8,098 bases of DNA from Phycisphaerales bacterium UBA2218 (GTDB lineage Bacteria > Planctomycetota > Phycisphaerae > Sedimentisphaerales > Anaerobacaceae). A program made the position numbers and the translations under genes. How positions within the stretch are numbered: the first letter of the stretch is position 1; the number at the start of each line of letters is the position of its first letter. This document shows, in pieces, positions 7,562 through 8,098 of this stretch. The notes beneath the pieces are model-generated. The model made no database searches and had not been told where the DNA came from. It was given only the letters and a program-made list of their open reading frames with translations. The stretch is from the NCBI GenBank assembly GCA_002327785.1, contig DCUI01000021.1, positions 14,548 through 22,645 of the forward strand, written 5' to 3'.

Positions 7562-7578
7562 GGCAAATGCGTCCTCAT
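7558..7578 (+). other. Hairpin around the premature stop codon
   Basis: ATGAGG (7558-7563) and CCTCAT (7573-7578) are perfect 6-base inverted arms with a 9-base loop. The left arm contains the TGA and the right arm contains the first two bases of the ATG at 7577. Such a hairpin would sequester the possible restart codon. It could equally be chance. Confidence 0.3.
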
Positions 7579-8050
7579 GCACCGCCAGATCATGAACCCG
7601 CCCAAGGGCATGGTCGTGGACCACAAGAACCGCAACGGACTGGACAATACGCGGGACAACCTCCGCATCGGCACGTACAATCAGAACAACTGCAATCGCC
7701 GGCCGCGAGGTAAGACCTCGCAGTACAAGGGCGTCTCGTACGACAAGAGACGGAACAAGTGGAAGGCCACCGCCTGGAAGGACGGCAGGAGCTTCACGAT
7801 CGGCCGCTATGACGACGAGATCGAAGCCGCCCGCGCCGCGGACCGCAAGAACTATGAATTCAACGGCGAGTTCGCGTACCTGAATTTCCCTGAAGAAATC
7901 CACGAGATCCTCACCACAGAGACACAGAGCCCACAGAGAAAGAAGGCTCTCTTGAATGATTTGTGGGTGGAGGACTTCAGCGAGTCTTACCTCGGCAAAA
8001 CCGCTCGGGGCCCCAGAGGCCCAAATTACCCCCCGGTTGCCCTAATTTGA
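7577..8050 (+). CDS. 3' part of broken HNH endonuclease: HNH nuclease core plus AP2 DNA-binding domain
   Basis: This is the same frame as the 5' part, resuming 15 bases after the TGA; the first ATG is at 7577, with no Shine-Dalgarno, so reinitiation would be weak. With whole-gene numbering, MHRQIM (133-138) and VDHKNRNGLDNTRDNLR (146-162) form the HNH_3-type core, with D147, H148, N156 and N160 as likely metal-site or catalytic residues. NQNNCNRRP links to an AP2-type DNA-binding domain (~181-237: QYKGVSYDKRRNKWKA, IGRYDDEIEAARAAD, GEFAYLNFP). HNH plus AP2 is the usual plan of phage and homing endonucleases that nick or cut a specific site. The family normally ends near LNFPEE. The ~50 residues after 239 look like read-through into repeat DNA (7911-8050). 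Confidence 0.75.
   Translation: MHRQIMNPPKGMVVDHKNRNGLDNTRDNLRIGTYNQNNCNRRPRGKTSQYKGVSYDKRRNKWKATAWKDGRSFTIGRYDDEIEAARAADRKNYEFNGEFAYLNFPEEIHEILTTETQSPQRKKALLNDLWVEDFSESYLGKTARGPRGPNYPPVALI
7911..7945. repeat. CACAGAG-rich short repeat (dispersed intergenic type)
   Basis: The segment contains CACAGAG three times with spacers of 2 and 4 bases (starts 7915, 7924, 7935), followed by AAAGAAGG. It resembles a CACAGAG-type repeat (ACCACAGAGACACAGAG ... CACAGAGAAA) that I recall from many bacterial genomes, including planctomycetes, usually outside genes. Here it is read through as TTETQSPQRKK in the endonuclease frame. Copies elsewhere cannot be seen in this window. Confidence 0.5.
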
Positions 8051-8076
8051 GCCTCTGCCCAATCGGTTCTGCCGAG
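7991..8076. repeat. Nested imperfect inverted repeat spanning the endonuclease stop codon
   Basis: Inner arms CAGAGGCCCAAATTA (8014-8028) and TAATTTGAGCCTCTG (8043-8057) pair at 14 of 15 positions around a 14-base loop. Outer arms CTCGGCAAAACCG (7991-8003) and CGGTTCTGCCGAG (8064-8076) pair at 12 of 13. Between them is an asymmetric internal loop of 10 and 6 bases, within which GGG (8008-8010) can also meet CCC (8058-8060). The whole would fold into one ~86-nt hairpin. There is no T tail, so a standard intrinsic terminator is unlikely. It may be a MITE- or REP-like element or a folded RNA. Confidence 0.7.
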
Positions 8077-8098
8077 AGGATGGCGGCTGAAGTCATTG

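Larger units (their letters stand above)
7181..8050 (+). pseudogene. HNH/AP2 endonuclease gene interrupted by an in-frame TGA
   Basis: One reading frame runs from the ATG at 7181 to the TGA at 8048-8050 (289 codons counting the break) and encodes a complete-looking domain series: Cys cluster, HNH entry segment, HNH core, AP2. It is broken once, at codon 127 (TGA at 7559-7561), with no frame change. The residues on both sides belong to the same family: KYAIVDTTDFAELNRWKW before, and MHRQIMNPPKGMVVDHKN after. From memory, related proteins have about 10 more residues between the KW motif and GKxxxMHR, so a small deletion may accompany the nonsense change. A CGA (Arg) to TGA transition would explain the stop. 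Homing or other selfish HNH genes often decay this way. A sequencing error or readthrough cannot be excluded. Confidence 0.72.

Noticed and set aside
7559..7578. TGA as a selenocysteine codon with a SECIS-like hairpin
   Set aside because: The stem includes the TGA itself rather than following it, HNH endonucleases are not known selenoproteins, and no reason exists for a Cys/Sec at this spot.
1..8098. CRISPR arrays, tRNA or rRNA genes, insertion sequences, a phage or defence operon
   Set aside because: I saw no regularly spaced repeats, no tRNA T-loop signature, no rRNA-like sequence and no transposase or defence-family protein apart from the broken HNH gene.

Overview
The window looks like a chromosomal piece of a GC-rich planctomycete, most likely class Phycisphaerae (Sedimentisphaerales-like). 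I infer this from protein style, not from a database search. The secreted protein at 4912-6735 combines glycine-rich 'GGT' repeats, PADGA/YYWRxDE sandwich modules and a 'VENFEAYTDEEG ... YIDDIYL' C-terminal domain, a mix I associate with that lineage. The Cys-cluster/HNH/AP2 endonuclease at 7181-8050 fits the same group. All recognisable genes lie on the plus strand.

Layout. (1) 1-1698: the C-terminal part of a GH116 glycoside hydrolase (beta-glucosidase/glucosylceramidase family), cut by the window's left edge. (2) 1779-4514: a complete secreted two-copy M16 zinc peptidase with an active HLFEH first half and a degenerate second half. The 80-base gap before it shows no convincing promoter or terminator, so it may be transcribed with GH116. 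(3) 4515-4911: a non-coding stretch with a very good sigma-70-type promoter (TTGACT, 17 bases, CATAAT) that predicts a leader of about 225 nt, ending in a strong Shine-Dalgarno. (4) 4912-6735: a secreted multidomain protein of unknown function. (5) 6736-7180: non-coding, nothing firm. (6) 7181-8050: an HNH/AP2 endonuclease gene broken by one in-frame TGA. Its 3' end runs into a CACAGAG-rich short repeat and a large nested imperfect inverted repeat (7991-8076) that spans the final stop codon.

How the genes fit together: GH116 can release terminal sugars from beta-linked glycosides, and the 4912-6735 protein looks like an extracellular binding or adhesion protein. Polysaccharide use is therefore a reasonable but unproven theme. 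The M16 peptidase has no obvious tie to it. The right end looks like a decaying mobile or selfish element. I found no clear evidence for a new multi-gene system. The most interesting pieces are the inverted repeat next to the broken endonuclease, the uncharacterised secreted protein with its own promoter and long leader, and the His- and Cys-rich variant active-site loop of the GH116 enzyme.
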